From contig JBGTGB010000199.1 of NCBI GenBank assembly GCA_041746975.1, forward strand, positions 1 to 55,377: a DNA stretch of 55,377 bases, given 5' to 3'. Source of the stretch: Haliea sp041746975 (lineage in GTDB: Bacteria > Pseudomonadota > Gammaproteobacteria > Pseudomonadales > Halieaceae). The notes beneath the pieces were generated by a model. That model worked only from the letters and a program-made list of their open reading frames with translations, was not told the DNA's origin and made no database searches. Made by a program: the position numbers and the translations under genes. Positions 43,161 through 51,960 of this stretch are shown one piece after another. Position 1 is the stretch's first letter. The number at the start of each line of letters is the position of its first letter.

Positions 43161-44416
43161 GCGGCGACCTTGCTGGCCTGGGCCATGGTGTCCGCTACGC
43201 GCAGGGCGCTGACGACACCATCTTCGTGGAAGCCGTTGTGCCAGTAGGCCCCGCAGAACCAGGTGCGGCGCGGGCCGTTGATCTCAGGCCAGCGGGCCTG
43301 GGCAGCGATACCTGCGAGGGAAAACACCGGGTGGGCGTAGTTGAACGTGCCCAGGATTTTATTGGGGTTGATGGAGCGGGTGTCGTTCAGGGTCACGCAG
43401 AAGGTTTCCGGCGCCTGCAGGCCCTGCAGTATGTTCATGTTGTAGGTAACAACGGCGCGCTGCTCGTCCACGCCCAGGCGATAGTTCCAGCTGGACCAGG
43501 TTTTCCGGTTTCGCGGCAGCAGGCGGGTATCGGTATGCAGCACGACTTCGTTGTCCTGGTAGGGCAGTGCGCCCAATACCGCGCTTTCCTCCGCACTCGG
43601 ATCGGCCAGCATGGCCAATGCCTGGTCAGAGTGGGTGGCGATCACTACCTGGTCAAAGCGGAAACTGCGCCCGTCCTGCAATACGATCTCTACGCCCTGG
43701 GCATTGCGGCGCAGCTGGGCGACGGCTGCGCTGGTATGGATTCGCTGCTCGAAGCGCTGGCACAGGGGCCGCAGGTATTCCCTGGAGCCGCCCTCGATGA
43801 CGCGCCACTGCGGCCTCTCACTGACTGACAGCAGGCCGTGGTTGCGGAAAAAGCGCAGAAAGAACTCGAGGGGAAACTGGCCAATGCTGGCGCAATCCGC
43901 CGACCAGATGGCCGAACCCATGGGCACCAGGTATTGCCTGGTGAAGGCTTCACCGTAGCCTCTGCGCCGCAGGTAGTGCCCCAGGGTCTCGCCATCCTCC
44001 AGCCGGCCGGCTTCCAGGTCGGCGACTGACTCCTTGTTGAAGCGCAGGATATCCCGCACCATGCCGATGAAGCGCGGTGACAACAGATTCCGGCGCTGGG
44101 CAAACAGGGTGTCGATATTGGTGCCAGAGTATTCGAGGCCGGAGTGCTCGTCGCTGACGCTGAACCCCATGGAGGTGGCTTTGCTGCTTACGCCTAGGTC
44201 TTCCATGAGCGCGGTAAAATTCGGATAGGTCCAGTCGTTGAAGACAATAAAGCCGGTGTCGATGGCGTAACGCCGGGTGCCCAGCTTGACGTCCACGGTC
44301 GCAGTATGGCCGCCAACCTGGCTGCCGGCCTCGAATACGGAGACTTTGTGCGACTGGGAGAGGTAGTGGGCACAGGCCAGGCCCGAAATGCCTGCGCCGA
44401 TAACTGCTATGTCCAA
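43157..44416 (-). CDS. FAD-dependent oxidoreductase (amine-oxidase-like fold) of the CFA/RpoE module
   Basis: About 419 residues beginning directly with the FAD-binding motif LDIAVIGAGISGLACAHYL; further landmarks are GFIVFNDWTYPNF, VIATHSDQALAML and the C-terminal ISGPRRTWFCGAYW-like NGPRRTWFCGAYWHNGFHED. The frame is open up to 44851, but that would cover the promoters. I chose TTG at 44416 because GGAGGAG lies 8 nt upstream and the GXGXXG motif follows immediately. Members of this family act on membrane fatty acids together with DUF1365 and CFA-like methylases. First gene of the operon controlled by the minus-strand RpoE promoter. Confidence 0.88.
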   Translation of the reverse strand: MDIAVIGAGISGLACAHYLSQSHKVSVFEAGSQVGGHTATVDVKLGTRRYAIDTGFIVFNDWTYPNFTALMEDLGVSSKATSMGFSVSDEHSGLEYSGTNIDTLFAQRRNLLSPRFIGMVRDILRFNKESVADLEAGRLEDGETLGHYLRRRGYGEAFTRQYLVPMGSAIWSADCASIGQFPLEFFLRFFRNHGLLSVSERPQWRVIEGGSREYLRPLCQRFEQRIHTSAAVAQLRRNAQGVEIVLQDGRSFRFDQVVIATHSDQALAMLADPSAEESAVLGALPYQDNEVVLHTDTRLLPRNRKTWSSWNYRLGVDEQRAVVTYNMNILQGLQAPETFCVTLNDTRSINPNKILGTFNYAHPVFSLAGIAAQARWPEINGPRRTWFCGAYWHNGFHEDGVVSALRVADTMAQASKVAA

Positions 44417-44500
44417 CTGTGGATCTCCTCCGGGCTCGTGCCGTGAGCGGGGATCTTCCTGCTCTGGGCGCACGTGGGTACTCTGATAACCGTTGCTCAA

Positions 44501-44528
44501 GGTACGCCAGCCACGGGCTACTGGATCA
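44501..44528 (-). promoter_or_regulatory. ECF11 (RpoE-ChrR) promoter for the FAD oxidoreductase operon
   Basis: On the minus strand TGATCC (44528-44523), a 16-nt spacer and CGTACC (44506-44501). This fits the singlet-oxygen sigma-E consensus TGATCC-N16-CGTATA/TAAGTA. Expected transcription start near 44494, about 78 nt before the TTG start. Confidence 0.82.
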
Positions 44529-44552
44529 GCCCACCTACTTGTCGGAGTAAGT

Positions 44553-44580
44553 TGATCCACGCCCAGCGCGCAAGCGTATA
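44553..44580 (+). promoter_or_regulatory. ECF11 (RpoE-ChrR) autoregulatory promoter for rpoE-chrR
   Basis: TGATCC (44553-44558), a 16-nt spacer and CGTATA (44575-44580), a perfect match to the sigma-E consensus of the RpoE-ChrR group. Expected start near 44587, about 30 nt upstream of the GTG start of the sigma gene. It is back to back with the minus-strand promoter, with 24 nt between the two -35 elements. Confidence 0.88.
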
Positions 44581-44617
44581 CTGCCTGGTCACTAGTGAAT
44601 AGTAGCGGAGTCTGGTT

Positions 44618-45217
44618 GTGGAAGAACAGCAAAAGGGCGCGACATCCGGCTGGCAAGGGCCCACGGGGCGACGCACGGATGAGTGGAGTGAGTGCCTGAC
44701 CCTGATCGCGGCCAGTGAGGACCGCGCGGCATTCACGCGGCTGTTCCGGCACTTCGCGCCGCTGGTTAAAGCTTTTGCACTCTCTGGATCCAGGCTCTCG
44801 GCGACCCATGCCGATGAGCTGGTGCAGGAAGTGATGCTGAAAGTGTGGCAAAAAGCCCGGGCCTTTGATCCGGAAAAGGCAGCAGCGAGTACATGGGTGT
44901 ATACGATCGCCCGCAACTGTCGCACAGACATGTTTCGGCGTCTGCAGAAGTTCGACACCCCCCTGGCCGCGGACGACTTTACCCCGGATCAGGAATCGTC
45001 AGAGCCGTTCGCGATGCTGCAGAGTCGTCGCAGTCGCGACAAGATCCACGAATTGATGGGGACCCTGCCCCCGGACCAGGCGCAAATACTGGCCAAAGTT
45101 TACATGGAAGGGAAGTCGCACGCGGAAGCGGCGGCGGAGTTGGATTTGCCCCTGGGCACCGTGAAGTCTCGGGTGCGCCTGGCAATCCAGAAACTACAAA
45201 TTCAGATAGACAGGTAA
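44618..45217 (+). CDS. rpoE: ECF sigma factor, RpoE/ECF11 group
   Basis: 199 residues. Region 2: FTRLFRHFAPLVKAFALS through DELVQEVMLKVWQKA and TWVYTIARNCRTDMFRR; region 4: LPPDQAQILAKVYMEGKSH and LDLPLGTVKSRVRLAIQKL. Followed after 13 nt by a ChrR-type zinc anti-sigma gene, which defines the ECF11 group responding to singlet oxygen and organic hydroperoxides. GTG start with GCGGAG seven bases before it. Autoregulated from the promoter at 44553-44580. This name covers an ECF sigma distinct from the envelope-stress RpoE of E. coli. Confidence 0.92.
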   Translation: MEEQQKGATSGWQGPTGRRTDEWSECLTLIAASEDRAAFTRLFRHFAPLVKAFALSGSRLSATHADELVQEVMLKVWQKARAFDPEKAAASTWVYTIARNCRTDMFRRLQKFDTPLAADDFTPDQESSEPFAMLQSRRSRDKIHELMGTLPPDQAQILAKVYMEGKSHAEAAAELDLPLGTVKSRVRLAIQKLQIQIDR

Positions 45218-45230
45218 GCAAGAAGACATC

Positions 45231-45887
45231 ATGGCCAAGTTTCATCCTAGTGTGGACCTACTTACCGAATACACGGCTGGAATCCTGCCTCTGGCACAGT
45301 CCGCGTGTGTTTCGGCTCATCTCAACTATTGCCAGCAGTGCCAGCAGCAGACGGCGCGGCTACAGGACCTCGGCGCGGTGCTGTTTGATGGCCTGACGCC
45401 GATTCCCGTGGGCGATGCCATGCTGGATACGGTTCTGGCGCGCCTGGATGAGGAGCCGCCACTCAGCTATCGGCGTGTGGACGATCTCTCTCTGGGGCGG
45501 ATGCCAGCAGTGCTGCAGAGGCTGATGCGGGGCGACTTCTCCGAGCTGGTCTGGAAGAAGGTTACCTCGTCGCTGCGCATCAGCTACCTGAAGACGGGTG
45601 ACCCGAAACACGAGTTTGCTCTTTACCACATCAAGGCTGGGGGCAGAATTCCCGATCACACTCACCGCGGTTCGGAAATGACCCTGGTCTTGCAGGGCGG
45701 TTTTTCCGACGCGGCGGGAAGCTACCATGAGGGTGATTTCCTCTATCGCGAGGCGAGCGACACTCACGCTCCCACGGCGCTGCAGTCCGAGGATTGTATC
45801 TGCCTGGCGGTGCTGGATGCGCCGCTCAGGTTTACTGGCTGGAAGTACCGCTGGATAAACCCTTTCCTGCGGCTCCAGGCAGGCTGA
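45231..45887 (+). CDS. chrR: ChrR-family zinc anti-sigma factor with cupin domain
   Basis: 218 residues. The N-terminal zinc anti-sigma domain has His5, His30, Cys34 and Cys37 (HLNYCQQC), one residue off the ligands of Rhodobacter ChrR (His6, His31, Cys35, Cys38). The C-terminal cupin has HTHRGSE (His143, His145, Glu149) and His179 in DTHAP, matching the second zinc site. It holds the sigma factor inactive until singlet oxygen or related oxidants trigger its loss. Directly downstream of the sigma gene and followed by a terminator. Confidence 0.93.
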   Translation: MAKFHPSVDLLTEYTAGILPLAQSACVSAHLNYCQQCQQQTARLQDLGAVLFDGLTPIPVGDAMLDTVLARLDEEPPLSYRRVDDLSLGRMPAVLQRLMRGDFSELVWKKVTSSLRISYLKTGDPKHEFALYHIKAGGRIPDHTHRGSEMTLVLQGGFSDAAGSYHEGDFLYREASDTHAPTALQSEDCICLAVLDAPLRFTGWKYRWINPFLRLQAG

Positions 45888-45892
45888 ACCGG

Positions 45893-45916
45893 AAGCCCCC
45901 TTACGGGGGCTTTTTT
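45893..45916 (+). terminator. Rho-independent terminator after rpoE-chrR
   Basis: AAGCCCCC, loop TTAC, GGGGGCTT, continuing into a run of T (six in a row). The stem is perfect, 5 nt after the chrR stop codon. Confidence 0.92.
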
Positions 45917-46080
45917 ATGCTGAATATGGGGCATAATTCCGCCCTGACGGTCTGTATGCTACAGTCCTTCGCCGGCTGGGGATCACGGGCACTATAAGAC
46001 GCTGCAACAGCAGCGCCAGAGGGGCAGCTTACACAAGATCCACAATCGACACGCTTACACACTACGGGGTAGGAAGCACT

Positions 46081-47223
46081 ATGCGCATCGCAATTCCCAA
46101 GGAGACTCACCCTGGCGAAAACCGGGTGCCGGTCACGCCGGAGACAGCCAAGAAATTGTGTCGTCTCGGCGCGGACCTTGTTGTTGAGAGCGGCATGGGG
46201 CAGGGCTCCGGATTTACCGACGAGGAGTACACCGAGGCCGGGGCCAGTCTCAGCACTGACCGGGAATCGCTGCTGCGGGAGGCCGACATGTTGTTGCGCC
46301 TGCGCAAGCCCAGAGCCGATGAAATCCCGCTGCTGAAGCAGGGCTGCATTCACATCAGTTACCTCGACCCCTTCAACGAGCACGAGCTGGTGCGGGCGCT
46401 GCAGGCCCAGGGCGTCACCGCCATCAGCATGGAAATGATTCCCCGCACCACTCGCAGCCAGAAGATGGATGCCCTGAGTTCCCAGGCCAATCTGGCGGGC
46501 TACGTGATGGTGCTGCAGGCGGCAACCCACCTGCCCCGCATTTTCCCCATGATGATGACCCCAGCGGGCACCCTGAAGCCTGCCAAAGTGTTTGTCATTG
46601 GCGCCGGTGTTGCCGGTCTGCAGGCGATCGCCACCGCAAAGCGCCTCGGCGCGCGGGTTACCGCGTTTGATACGCGGCCGGTGGTCGCCGAGCAGGTGCA
46701 ATCCCTGGGTGCCACTTTCCTGGACATCGATCTGGGTGAGACCGGCCAAACTGCAGATGGTTACGCCAAGGAGTTGACTCCGGAACAGATCCAGAAGCAG
46801 CGGGAGGCCCAGAAAGCCACTATCGCCGAGTCCGACGTGGTGATTACAACCGCACAGGTATTCGGACGTAAACCGCCGGTGATCGTGACCCGGGACATGG
46901 TTGAGGGTATGAAGGCGGGCTCAGTGATCGTCGACATGGCTGCCGAGACCGGCGGCAATGTTGAAGGTTCGGTGCCCAACGAGGTGGTCACTGTCAACGG
47001 GGTCACCATTATTGGCAAGGGCAATCTGCCCAACGAAGTGTGCCGCGACGCCAGTCACATGTATGCCAGCAATCTGTTCAACCTGGTGGAAGACGCCTGG
47101 GACAAGGAAAGCAACCAGTTCAAGATCGACTTTGAGCACGACATCCTGCCGGGCTGCATCATCACTCACGGCGGTGAAGTTACCCACGAGACCATCAAGA
47201 AGATCCTGGAGGGGGGCAACTGA
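46081..47223 (+). CDS. pntAA: NAD(P) transhydrogenase subunit alpha part 1
   Basis: 380 residues forming the NAD(H)-binding soluble domain: MRIAIPKETHPGENRVPVTP at the start, RQQGDA-like loop region, Rossmann motif VIGAGVAGLQAIATAKRLGA near 174, and PNEVVTVNGVTIIGKGNLP near the end. With PntAB and PntB it couples hydride transfer from NADH to NADP+ to proton inflow, supplying NADPH. It lacks the fused membrane segment, so the alpha subunit is split into two genes, common in Pseudomonadota outside the enterics. Good AGGAAG before the ATG; 1-nt gap to pntAB. Confidence 0.95.
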   Translation: MRIAIPKETHPGENRVPVTPETAKKLCRLGADLVVESGMGQGSGFTDEEYTEAGASLSTDRESLLREADMLLRLRKPRADEIPLLKQGCIHISYLDPFNEHELVRALQAQGVTAISMEMIPRTTRSQKMDALSSQANLAGYVMVLQAATHLPRIFPMMMTPAGTLKPAKVFVIGAGVAGLQAIATAKRLGARVTAFDTRPVVAEQVQSLGATFLDIDLGETGQTADGYAKELTPEQIQKQREAQKATIAESDVVITTAQVFGRKPPVIVTRDMVEGMKAGSVIVDMAAETGGNVEGSVPNEVVTVNGVTIIGKGNLPNEVCRDASHMYASNLFNLVEDAWDKESNQFKIDFEHDILPGCIITHGGEVTHETIKKILEGGN

Positions 47224-47224
47224 T

Positions 47225-47506
47225 ATGGAAGCCGTATTTCTGACTTTTATCCTTATGTTGGCCATATTCCTCGGCTTCGAGCTGATCAATAAGGTGCCGG
47301 CGACCCTCCACACTCCCCTGATGTCCGGGGCTAACGCGATCTCCGGCATTACCGTGGTCGGGGCCATTGGCCTCGCTGGCACCGGGCAGCAGGACCTGTC
47401 CAACTGGTTGGGTGCGGCAGCGGTGGCGCTGGCGTCGATCAACGTGGTGGGCGGCTACATGGTTACCGACCGCATGCTGGCAATGTTCAAGAAGAGGGGT
47501 AAGTGA
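47225..47506 (+). CDS. pntAB: NAD(P) transhydrogenase subunit alpha part 2
   Basis: 93 residues with three membrane helices: VFLTFILMLAIFLGFELI, a second around ISGITVVGAIGLAG, and a third around AAAVALASINVVGGYMVTDR. The loop KVPATLHTPLMSGANAISG is the conserved part of this subunit. It supplies part of the proton channel with PntB. An in-frame extension to 46958 lies within pntAA and is not used. The stop overlaps the GTG start of pntB. Confidence 0.95.
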   Translation: MEAVFLTFILMLAIFLGFELINKVPATLHTPLMSGANAISGITVVGAIGLAGTGQQDLSNWLGAAAVALASINVVGGYMVTDRMLAMFKKRGK

Positions 47507-48870
47507 TCATGGGCGCAACCGGATTGGGCATTCAAATGGCCTATGTCATCGCTGCGGCCCTGTTTATTTTCGGCCTCAAACTGCTGGGATCGGCGGCTAC
47601 CGCGCGCAAGGGCAATCTGCTGTCCGCTACCGGAATGCTGCTCGCCATTGTGGCGGCACTGCTGGATCAGGGCATCGTCGAGTACCAGTGGATCCTGCTG
47701 GGCTTCGTGATTGGCGGCGTGATTGGCGCCGGCGCCGCGCGTCTGGTGCAAATGACGGCAATGCCGGAGATGGTGGCCCTGTTCAACGGCTTTGGCGGCA
47801 TGGCCAGCCTGCTGGTGGGCGCCGCGGCGCTGGCCACGGCAGGCAGCACTTTCACCCTGGTGACCATTGTCCTCTCCATCCTGATTGGCGGTCTGACCTT
47901 TACCGGTTCGCTGGTGGCCTACGGCAAGCTCAGCGAGGTCATCGGCAGCGGTGCCGTGACCTTCCGCGGCCAGCAGATCGTCAACAGCCTGATCGTGCTG
48001 GGTATTCTTGCAAGCTCCGTGATGTTCTGCCTGCAGCCGGAGAACAGCCAGTGGCTATACCTGATCATCGGCCTGTCACTGCTGTTTGGCGTCATGGCAG
48101 TTATCCCCATTGGCGGCGCGGACATGCCGGTGGTGATTTCCCTGCTCAATTCCTACTCCGGTCTCGCCGCCTGTGCGGCAGGCTTCGCCATCGGCAACAA
48201 CATTCTGATCGTGGCAGGCGCCCTGGTAGGTGCAGCCGGCATCATCCTCACCAAGATCATGTGCAAGGCCATGAACCGCTCCCTGAGCAACGTGTTGTTC
48301 AGCGGCTTTGGCAGCGTCAGCAGCGAGCAGACCGTAGTGGAAGGCGAGATCAAGCCGATCTCGGTGGAAGATGCGTTCTACGTCCTGGAGGCGGCGACCA
48401 ATGTGGTGATCGTACCTGGCTACGGTATGGCCGTTGCCCAGGCCCAGCACGTGGTCAAGGAACTCTGCGAGCTGCTGGAAAAAAATGGCTGTGTGGTCAA
48501 CTTCGGCATCCACCCGGTGGCGGGCCGCATGCCCGGGCACATGAACGTGCTGCTGGCGGAAGCGGATGTACCCTACGACCAGTTGCTGGAGATGGACGAG
48601 ATCAATCCGCGCATGGAGACCGTCGATGTGGCGATCGTCATCGGCGCCAACGATGTCGTCAACCCCGCCGCGCGCGAGGTGGAGTCCAGTCCGATCTATG
48701 GCATGCCGGTAATCAATGTGGACAAGGCGCGGACTGTTTTCGTGCTCAAGCGTTCCATGGCGTCCGGCTTTGCCGGCATCGAGAACCCGTTGTTCTACAA
48801 GGAAAATACCCGCATGCTGTTTGGCGACGCCAAGGAGAGCATCGGCGGCCTGGTCCGCGAGTTCAGCTAG
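47503..48870 (+). CDS. pntB: NAD(P) transhydrogenase subunit beta
   Basis: 455 residues: eight or nine membrane helices over the first 270 residues, then the NADP(H)-binding domain with VIVPGYGMAVAQAQHVVKEL near 304, FGIHPVAGRMPGHMNVLLAEA near 336 and VIGANDVVNPAA near 386, ending DAKESIGGLVREFS. GTG at 47503 overlaps the pntAB stop; ATG at 47509 is also possible. Last gene of the pnt operon; its stop overlaps the convergent ABC transporter gene by 4 nt. Confidence 0.96.
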   Translation: MIMGATGLGIQMAYVIAAALFIFGLKLLGSAATARKGNLLSATGMLLAIVAALLDQGIVEYQWILLGFVIGGVIGAGAARLVQMTAMPEMVALFNGFGGMASLLVGAAALATAGSTFTLVTIVLSILIGGLTFTGSLVAYGKLSEVIGSGAVTFRGQQIVNSLIVLGILASSVMFCLQPENSQWLYLIIGLSLLFGVMAVIPIGGADMPVVISLLNSYSGLAACAAGFAIGNNILIVAGALVGAAGIILTKIMCKAMNRSLSNVLFSGFGSVSSEQTVVEGEIKPISVEDAFYVLEAATNVVIVPGYGMAVAQAQHVVKELCELLEKNGCVVNFGIHPVAGRMPGHMNVLLAEADVPYDQLLEMDEINPRMETVDVAIVIGANDVVNPAAREVESSPIYGMPVINVDKARTVFVLKRSMASGFAGIENPLFYKENTRMLFGDAKESIGGLVREFS

Positions 48871-50636
48871 CGCTGCACGAGCGAATCTTCCGGTTCGCGG
48901 AACTGGAGGTCCGCCAGCCGCGCGTACAGCGGGCAATCCTGCAGCAGGCTCTGGTGCGTGCCCGTGGCCACCAGCTCTCCCTGGTCCAGCACCGCGATCA
49001 GGTCTGCATGCAGGATGGTTGACAGGCGGTGGGCAATGATCACCGTCGTCCGGTCCCGCATCAGCTCATGCAGGGCCAGTTGCACCTGGTGCTCACTCTC
49101 GCTGTCCAGGGCACTGGTCGCTTCGTCGAGCAACAGAATCCGCGGATTGTTGAGGATGGCCCGGGCCAGGGCAATGCGCTGGCGCTGGCCGCCGGACAGG
49201 CGCACTCCCTGCTCACCCAGATGGCTGTCGTAGCCCTGCGGCAAGCGCCGGATGAAGTCGTCGGCATGAGCAGCTACTGCCGCGGCTTCAATGTCTTCGT
49301 CGCTGGCATCGGGACTGCCATAGGCGATGTTGTAGCGCACACTGGCGGTGAACAGCGCCGGCTGCTGCGGCACCAGCGCCAGCTGCCGACGCAGCGTGTG
49401 CAGGCCGATCTCGCGAATATCCACGCCGGCAAACTGAATGCTGCCTGACTGGGGGTCGTAGAAGCGCTGCAGCAGCTGGAACACGGTCGACTTGCCGCCT
49501 CCCGAGGGGCCGACCAGCGCCAGGCTCCTGCCCGCGGCGATTTCCAGGTTCAGGTTCTTAAGCGCAGCTTCCCCCGGCCGCGCCGGGTAGCAGAAGGTGA
49601 CGTCGCGGAAAGCCAGTTCCGCTACCGGTAAATCCCGCTCGGCGCCTGTGTCCGGCAGGTCGCTGCGGGTTTGCAGTAGCTCCAGCAGCCGTTCCGAAGC
49701 CCCTGCGGCCCGCTGCACCTCGCCCCAGACTTCGGATATGGTGGCAAAGCCCGAGCCCACCATGATCGCGTAGAACACGAAAGCGCCCAGTTCGCCGCCG
49801 CTCATGCGCCCGCCGATCACGTCCTGGCCGCCGCTCCAGAGCATGGCACCCATGCCGGCGAACAGCAGCAGGATGGCGACACAGACCAGCAGTGCCCGCT
49901 GCCGGATACGCCTGCGGGCAATGGCAAAGGCGCGCTCCACCTCGTCGGCGAAGGCCGCGCTCTCGCGATCTTCGCTGGTATAGCTCTGGACCGTGCGGAT
50001 GTGCTGGATGATTTCTCCCGCATAACTGCCCACGCTGGCGATGCTGTCCTGGCTCTGGGTGGACAGCCGCCGCACCCTGCGCCCGAAAATGAGGATCGGC
50101 AGTAGCACCAGTGGCACGGCCGCGGTGATGATCAGGCTCAGCTTGACGTTGGTGATGAACATCAGCACCAGGCCGCCCACCAGGGTCAGGCTGCTGCGCA
50201 GGGCCATGCTCAGGGAGGAGCCGATGATGGTCTGCAGCAGGGTCGTATCGGTGGTCAGTCGCGACATGATTTCGCCGCTGCGGTTGGTCTCGAAGTAGCC
50301 AGGGTTGAGGCGGATGATGTTGTCGAACACGGCCTTGCGGATATCGGCGCTGACTCGCTCCCCGAGCCAGGACACCAGGTAGAAGCGTACGAAGGTGCCG
50401 ACGGCCATGGCCCCGGCGATCAGCATGATCACGCCGATGGCGTTGCGCAGGTCGGCGCTGGTGCCACCGCCAAAGCCCTCGTCGATCAGAACCTGTATAC
50501 CGCGGCCCAGGAACAGAGTGGCCCCGGCGGTAAAGACCAGCGCGGTGCCGGCACCGAGCAGGCGGGCACGGTAGGGAAGAAGGAACCGGAACACGGCCAG
50601 TAACGGTGACAAGGAGCGGCTGACGGCCGGCGCCAT
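48867..50636 (-). CDS. ABC exporter, fused membrane and ATPase domains (MsbA/BmrA type)
   Basis: 589 residues, a half-transporter that dimerises. Six helices over about 20-310, then the ATPase: Walker A LVGPSGGGKSTVF near 378, signature LSGGQRQRIALARA near 482, Walker B ILLLDEATSALDSE near 502 and the switch histidine in IIAHRLSTI. Such exporters flip lipids or extrude lipophilic compounds. Its ATG overlaps the tatC stop (TAATG), so it is translated with the tat genes; whether it is functionally linked to Tat is unknown. Confidence 0.92.
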   Translation of the reverse strand: MAPAVSRSLSPLLAVFRFLLPYRARLLGAGTALVFTAGATLFLGRGIQVLIDEGFGGGTSADLRNAIGVIMLIAGAMAVGTFVRFYLVSWLGERVSADIRKAVFDNIIRLNPGYFETNRSGEIMSRLTTDTTLLQTIIGSSLSMALRSSLTLVGGLVLMFITNVKLSLIITAAVPLVLLPILIFGRRVRRLSTQSQDSIASVGSYAGEIIQHIRTVQSYTSEDRESAAFADEVERAFAIARRRIRQRALLVCVAILLLFAGMGAMLWSGGQDVIGGRMSGGELGAFVFYAIMVGSGFATISEVWGEVQRAAGASERLLELLQTRSDLPDTGAERDLPVAELAFRDVTFCYPARPGEAALKNLNLEIAAGRSLALVGPSGGGKSTVFQLLQRFYDPQSGSIQFAGVDIREIGLHTLRRQLALVPQQPALFTASVRYNIAYGSPDASDEDIEAAAVAAHADDFIRRLPQGYDSHLGEQGVRLSGGQRQRIALARAILNNPRILLLDEATSALDSESEHQVQLALHELMRDRTTVIIAHRLSTILHADLIAVLDQGELVATGTHQSLLQDCPLYARLADLQFREPEDSLVQR

Positions 50637-51388
50637 TACTCCGTATCAGCCGTAGTGCTGCCTCGGCGCTGGATGAAGCGCCCGAAGAAGACCCCGACCT
50701 CAAACAGAATCCACATGGGTACCGCCAGCAGGGCCTGGGAGATAATGTCCGGCGGTGTCAGCAGCATGCCGAAAACGAAGCAGCCGACGATGATGTAGGG
50801 GCGCTTTTTGATCAGGTCTTCCGGCGTGGTGATGCCGGCCCAGATCAGGATCACCGCGGCAATCGGGATTTCAAAGGCGATGCCAAAGGCGAAGAACAGC
50901 TTGAGGACGAAATTCAGGTAGCTGTTGATATCCGTCATGATGGCGATGTCGTCCGGCCCCACGCTGGTAAAAAAGCCGAAGATCAGCGGGAACACCACGT
51001 AGTAGGCGAAGGCGGCGCCGGCATAAAAGAGCAGCACGCTGGATGCCAGCAGCGGTATCGCCAGCCGCTTTTCATGCCGATACATGCCCGGGGCGATAAA
51101 ACTCCAGATCTGGTAAAGCACATAAGGTATGGCAATGAAAATGGCCGCCACCAGAGTCAGCTTGAAGGGCGTCAGGAAGGGCGAGGCCACCTCGGTGGCG
51201 ATCATGGTCGAACCTTCGGGCAGCAGGGCCCGCAGGGGCTCGGAGACAAAGCTGTAGATTTCATTGGCGAAGGGAAACAGGCAGATAAACACCACGAGTA
51301 CCGCCAGTAGCGCTCGCAGCAGACGGTCCCGCAGCTCGGTCAGGTGCGCCACCAGCGGCAGCGGCTGGTCGGTCGAATCGTCGCTCAT
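50636..51388 (-). CDS. tatC: Tat translocase subunit TatC
   Basis: 250 residues with six membrane helices and the family landmarks PLVAHLTELRDRLLRA at the start, FAYYVVFPLIFGFF near 128, EIPIAAVILIWAGI near 180 and RPYIIVGCFVFGMLLTPPD near 205. It recognises the twin-arginine signal and forms the receptor with TatB. Overlaps tatB by 4 nt. A Tat substrate, PhoX, is encoded just beyond tatA. Confidence 0.96.
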   Translation of the reverse strand: MSDDSTDQPLPLVAHLTELRDRLLRALLAVLVVFICLFPFANEIYSFVSEPLRALLPEGSTMIATEVASPFLTPFKLTLVAAIFIAIPYVLYQIWSFIAPGMYRHEKRLAIPLLASSVLLFYAGAAFAYYVVFPLIFGFFTSVGPDDIAIMTDINSYLNFVLKLFFAFGIAFEIPIAAVILIWAGITTPEDLIKKRPYIIVGCFVFGMLLTPPDIISQALLAVPMWILFEVGVFFGRFIQRRGSTTADTE

Positions 51389-51729
51389 TGCGTGGGGGGC
51401 TCCTGCCCGGAGGCAGGTGCAGCACGGGGTTTACTGTCGCTGGCGGCCTCTTCGACCGGTTTGGTTACAGCGGCAGCGTCCTGTTCGAACTCCCGCTTGG
51501 CGTTTTCCACGCCGGTCTTGATTTCATCCCGGGTCTTGCGCAGTTCCTGCAGCACGGCGTCGTTGTGCAGCTCCTGCTCCACTTCCTGGCGGATGTCGTT
51601 GAAGCCGCGCCGGATCCGGTGAACCCAGGCGCTGGCCGTGCGGATGGTGCCCGGCAGCTTTTCCGGGCCGATTACCAGCAGGCTCACCACGGCAATAAGG
51701 ATCAGCTCGGCAAAACTGACGTCAAACAT
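51385..51729 (-). CDS. tatB: Tat translocase subunit TatB
   Basis: 114 residues: one N-terminal helix (MFDVSFAELILIAVVSLLVI), the hinge GPEKLPGTIRTA, an amphipathic helix and a polar tail rich in Glu, Lys and Pro. The Glu at position 8 and the GPEKLP hinge separate TatB from TatA. It partners TatC in signal-peptide binding. 9 nt separate it from tatA. Confidence 0.94.
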   Translation of the reverse strand: MFDVSFAELILIAVVSLLVIGPEKLPGTIRTASAWVHRIRRGFNDIRQEVEQELHNDAVLQELRKTRDEIKTGVENAKREFEQDAAAVTKPVEEAASDSKPRAAPASGQEPPTQ

Positions 51730-51738
51730 GGGCGCGGA

Positions 51739-51960
51739 TCAGGGCTTGCCGTTGCTGTCCCCGGAAGTCCGGGTCGCGTCCTCTGCCTCTGTGTTCGCGC
51801 TGTCTGGCGTGCCGTCGTCGTCCTTTATGCTCTTGCGAAAGCCCTTGACCGCGCTACCGAGGTCGCTGCCCAAGGTGCGCAGGCGCTTGGTGCCGAACAA
51901 CATGATGACAATCGCCAGAATGATCAGCAATTGCCAGATACTAATACCACCGATACCCAT
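51739..51960 (-). CDS. tatA: Tat translocase subunit TatA
   Basis: 73 residues: a short membrane helix (ISIWQLLIILAIVIMLFG) followed by the FGTKRLRTLGSDLGSAVKGF amphipathic helix and an acidic tail. TatA oligomers form the protein-conducting patch for folded proteins. First gene of the tatA-tatB-tatC-ABC exporter operon on the minus strand. Confidence 0.95.
   Translation of the reverse strand: MGIGGISIWQLLIILAIVIMLFGTKRLRTLGSDLGSAVKGFRKSIKDDDGTPDSANTEAEDATRTSGDSNGKP

Noticed and set aside
43157..44851. Long 564-residue form of the FAD oxidoreductase
   Set aside because: It would run across both RpoE promoters and into the sigma gene; the FAD motif and GGAGGAG site fix the start at the TTG at 44416.
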